From: Nematostella vectensis | Taxonomy: Eukaryota > Cnidaria > Anthozoa > Actiniaria > Edwardsiidae | Assembly: GCF_932526225.1 (NCBI RefSeq) | Contig: NC_064042.1 | Span: 17,170,751 to 17,234,750 of the forward strand | DNA: 64,000 bases | Reading direction: 5' to 3' | In this document: positions 61,551 through 64,000 of the stretch, in pieces | Layout: each line of letters opens with the position of its first letter | How positions within the stretch are numbered: position 1 is the stretch's first letter | Translations under genes and position numbers: made by a program | Notes under the pieces: generated by a model | Database searches by the model: none | The model's input: only the letters and a program-made list of their open reading frames with translations | What the model was told of the DNA's origin: nothing

Positions 61551-62182
61551 TCTATGTACTCATAAAGGGCTATCTAACCCTGCAATCAGATTTCGAATCG
61601 ATCAAGAATTGACAAAAGCCGGTAATCTTTTTCCCTACCTTCCGAGACATTTTGAGTAGAGTCTAGGGACTAGGCATTAAGTCCGATTGATCTCAAACTT
61701 GGTCAGCATGAAGAAAGTATCAGCACTTAGTAAAGGTTAGAAAATCAAAAGCATAGCTTCAAAGTAAAGCTGTTAAAAAAGGCAGGAAAAAGGCCAAATT
61801 GCACCTTCTCCCTAGAAAATCTTTGCAAATATTGACTTTGGGGGACAACAAACTGCCTAGCGCCTATATGGTTTTTCAAGAGCTTTCGGATGAGCCTATG
61901 CACGTTAAGATTGGATGAGTTTGAGTTTTTCAGTGGTCAAACAAGGTCCAAAAAAGGTCCAAAATCTAAAAACTTCAAAAAACCAAAATTCCTAATACTT
62001 GTCCAAATGAGCCGAAAATGGTATCATTCGAACCCTGACATTCCCCGGCGTGTGTTGCGCTATTCGGTTTTTTCTTAAGTGCGCATGCGCAGAAATTATT
62101 TAAAAAAAAACTGTGTCCCGGAGGGTAGGGAACAACTTTTCGGGTCTATATACTTGAGCTAAAATTCTCAAACTCGGTAAGA
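61551..62182 (+). repeat. Short unit with long-unit marker (unit 84)
   Basis: 632 bp, 1552 bp after unit 82 and matching it by eye throughout. GTGGTC marker near 61933-61938. Confidence 0.9.
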
Positions 62183-63299
62183 TCTATGTACTCATAAAGG
62201 GCTATCTAACCCTGCAATCAGATTTCGAATCGATCAAGAATTGACAAAAGCCGCTAATCTTTTTCCCTACCTTCTGAGACATTTTGAGTAGAGCCTGGGG
62301 ACTAGGCATTAAGTCCGATTGATCTCAAACTTGGTCAGCATGAAGAAAGTATCAGCACTTAGTTAAGGTTAGAAAATCAAAAGCATAGCTTCAAAGTAAA
62401 GCTGTTAAAAAAGGCAGGAAAAAGGCCAAATTGCAACTTCTCCCTAGAAAATCTTTGCAAATATTGACTTTGGAGGACAACAAACTGCCTAGCGCCTATA
62501 TGGTTTTTCAAAAGCTTTCGAATGAGCCTATGCACGTTAAGATTGGATGAGTTTGAGTTTTTCAGTGGTCAAACAAGGTCCAAAATTGGTCCAAGGTAGA
62601 ATATGAGCATTTCTGAAGTTAGTCGTAGCCTGCCCAAAGTCACGGGGAAGGTCCAACTATGCTAGTAGACACTAACTAAGAAAGATTCAGGACGAAGATT
62701 GAAGTTTAGACTTTTTTTTGCAAACTTCCCAAAACTGTTTCTGTGCCGACGATTTCTTTCGATTTTCAAAAAATTCCCACTAGCCAGGAATGAGCAGCAG
62801 ACAATACTTTGATGTATGAGGTTAGTGTCCCTGCGCATTTCTATATCATAAGCGAAAAAAATCTCCGGAAACGATTTTGCATGTACGACTTTTTGGGGGT
62901 TAAAAATGATACAAATTGCACCTTCTCCCTAGAAAATCTTTGCAAATATTGACTTTGGAGGACAACAATCTGCATAGCGCTTATATGGTTTTTCAAGAGC
63001 TTTCGAATGAGCCTATGCACGTTAAGATTGGATGAGTTTGAGTTTTTCAGTGTTCAAACAAGGTCCAAAAAAGGTCCAAAATCTAAAAACTTCAAAAAAC
63101 CAAAATTCTTAATACTTGTCCAAATGAGCCGCAAATGGTATCATTCGAACCCTGACATTCCCCGGCGTGTGTTGCGCTATTCAGTTTTTTCATAAGTGCG
63201 CATGCGCAGAAATTGTTTCCCAAAAAACTGTGTTTCGGAGGGTAGGGGACAACTTTTCGGGTCTATATACTTGAGCTAAAATTCTCAAACTCGGTAAGA
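62183..63299 (+). repeat. Long unit Lc-3 (unit 85)
   Basis: 1117 bp, 6258 bp after Lc-1. Private marks: TTCTGAGACATT in A, GTCCCTGCGCATTTC in I (breaking the ATGCGCAT palindrome) and GAAATTGTTTCCC in C. Confidence 0.93.
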
Positions 63300-64000
63300 T
63301 CTATGTACTCATAAAGGACTATCTAACCCTGCATTCAGATTTCGAATCGATCAAGAATTGACAAAAGCCGCTAATCTTTTTCCCTACCTTCCGAGACATT
63401 TTGAGTAGAGCCTGGGGACTAGGCATTAAGTCCGATTGATCTCAAACTTGGTCAGCATGAAGAAAGTATCAGCACTTAGTTAAGGTTAGAAAATCAAAAG
63501 CATAGCTTCAAAGTAAAGCTGTTAAAAAAGGCAGGAAAAAGGCCAAATTGCAACTTCTCCCTAGAAAATCTTTGCAAATATTGACTTTGGAGGACAACAA
63601 ACTGCCTAGCGCCTATATGGTTTTTCAAGAGCTTTCGAATGAGCCTATGCACGTTAAGATTGGATGAGTTTGAGTTTTTCAGTGGTCAAACAAGGTCCAA
63701 AATTGGTCCAAGGTAGAATATGAGCATTTCTGAAGTTAGTCGTAGCCTGCCCAAAGTCACGGGGAAGGTCCAACTATGCTAGTAGACACTAACTAAGAAA
63801 GATTCAAAGACGAAGATTGAAGTTTAGACTTTTTTTTGCAAACTTCCCAAAACTTTTTCTGTGCCGACGATTTCTTTCGATTTTCAAAAAAATCCTACTA
63901 GCCAGGAATGAGCAGCAGACAATAATTGCTACTATGCACGTTAAGATTGGATGAGTTTGAGTTTTTCAGTGTTCAAACAAGGTCCAAAAAAGGTCCAAAA
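63300..64000 (+). repeat. Medium unit M-7, cut by the window edge (unit 86)
   Basis: 701 bp of an M unit. The deletion filler ATTGCTA is at 63925-63931, so class M is certain although sub-block C lies outside the window. The array therefore continues to the right. Confidence 0.9.

Larger units (their letters stand above)
1..64000 (+). repeat. Satellite DNA array, 86 tandem units of 633/919/1118 bp classes
   Basis: Every base belongs to one repeat family. The phrase TCTATGTACTCAT (or TTTATGTACTCAT) recurs at every unit start and all copies run in the same direction. Unit lengths, measured start to start, fall into three discrete classes: 632-635 bp (63 copies), 918-920 bp (7, the last cut by the edge) and 1116-1119 bp (16). 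Unit starts are arbitrary; I set the register at base 1. No inversion, mobile-element insertion or unique spacer interrupts the array. Copies differ by scattered substitutions and homopolymer length changes, and these variants are shared in blocks, as expected from unequal exchange and gene conversion. No function can be read directly; a structural (heterochromatin or centromere) role is inference. Confidence 0.97.

Noticed and set aside
1-64000. CRISPR array, rDNA spacer, or telomeric repeat
   Set aside because: Repeat length and lack of unique spacers exclude CRISPR; no rRNA gene sequence is present; no short telomere-like tandem motif is present.

Overview
The whole 64 kb window is one uninterrupted, head-to-tail satellite DNA array. 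I find no protein-coding gene, RNA gene, transposon or unique sequence. All 86 repeat units (85 complete, the last cut by the window edge) lie in the same orientation. The DNA is AT-rich by eye and multi-unit blocks are nearly identical over kilobases. This points to a eukaryotic nuclear genome, in a heterochromatic, pericentromeric or centromeric type of region. The sequence does not identify the species; an animal is a guess only.

There are three length classes. Short units (S, 63 copies) are 632-635 bp. Long units (L, 16 copies) are 1116-1119 bp. Medium units (M, 7 copies, last one partial) are 918-920 bp. With the register set at base 1, an S unit is A-B-C (about 246, 165 and 223 bp). An L unit is A-B-I-B'-C, where I is about 320 bp of sequence absent from S units and B' is a diverged second copy of B, so L exceeds S by 485 bp. 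M is L after one deletion of about 206 bp, sealed with a 7-base filler.

Layout. Block A, 1-4286: La plus five S. Block B, 4287-7936: La plus four S. Block C, 7937-12855: La plus six S. Block D, 12856-18408: La plus seven S. Block E, 18409-26978: La, three S, Lb, seven S. Block F, 26979-34281: La, three S, Lb, five S. Block G starts at 34282 as a further copy of E/F, then at 38.4-53.4 kb passes into a more mixed zone with Lb units and a tandem duplicated 3168-bp, five-unit repeat (40801-43968 and 43969-47136). From 48886 to the right edge the array is made of M, Lc and a few S units, with a 2037-bp Lc+M repeat at 55925-59998 and a larger 6258-bp period.

Higher-order structure is nested: S units of types X and Y alternate as 1266-bp dimers in blocks A-F; La-led blocks grow or shrink by whole S units; blocks D-G share nearly identical 3-7 kb segments. 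Several units are chimeras whose diagnostic variants change part-way through, marking old unequal exchanges or conversions. Almost every unit carries the perfect palindrome TGCGCATGCGCA, which matches the NRF-1 family binding consensus, about 60 bp upstream of a TATATA. This is the main candidate for a functional element. Open reading frames in the repeat are judged not to be genes.
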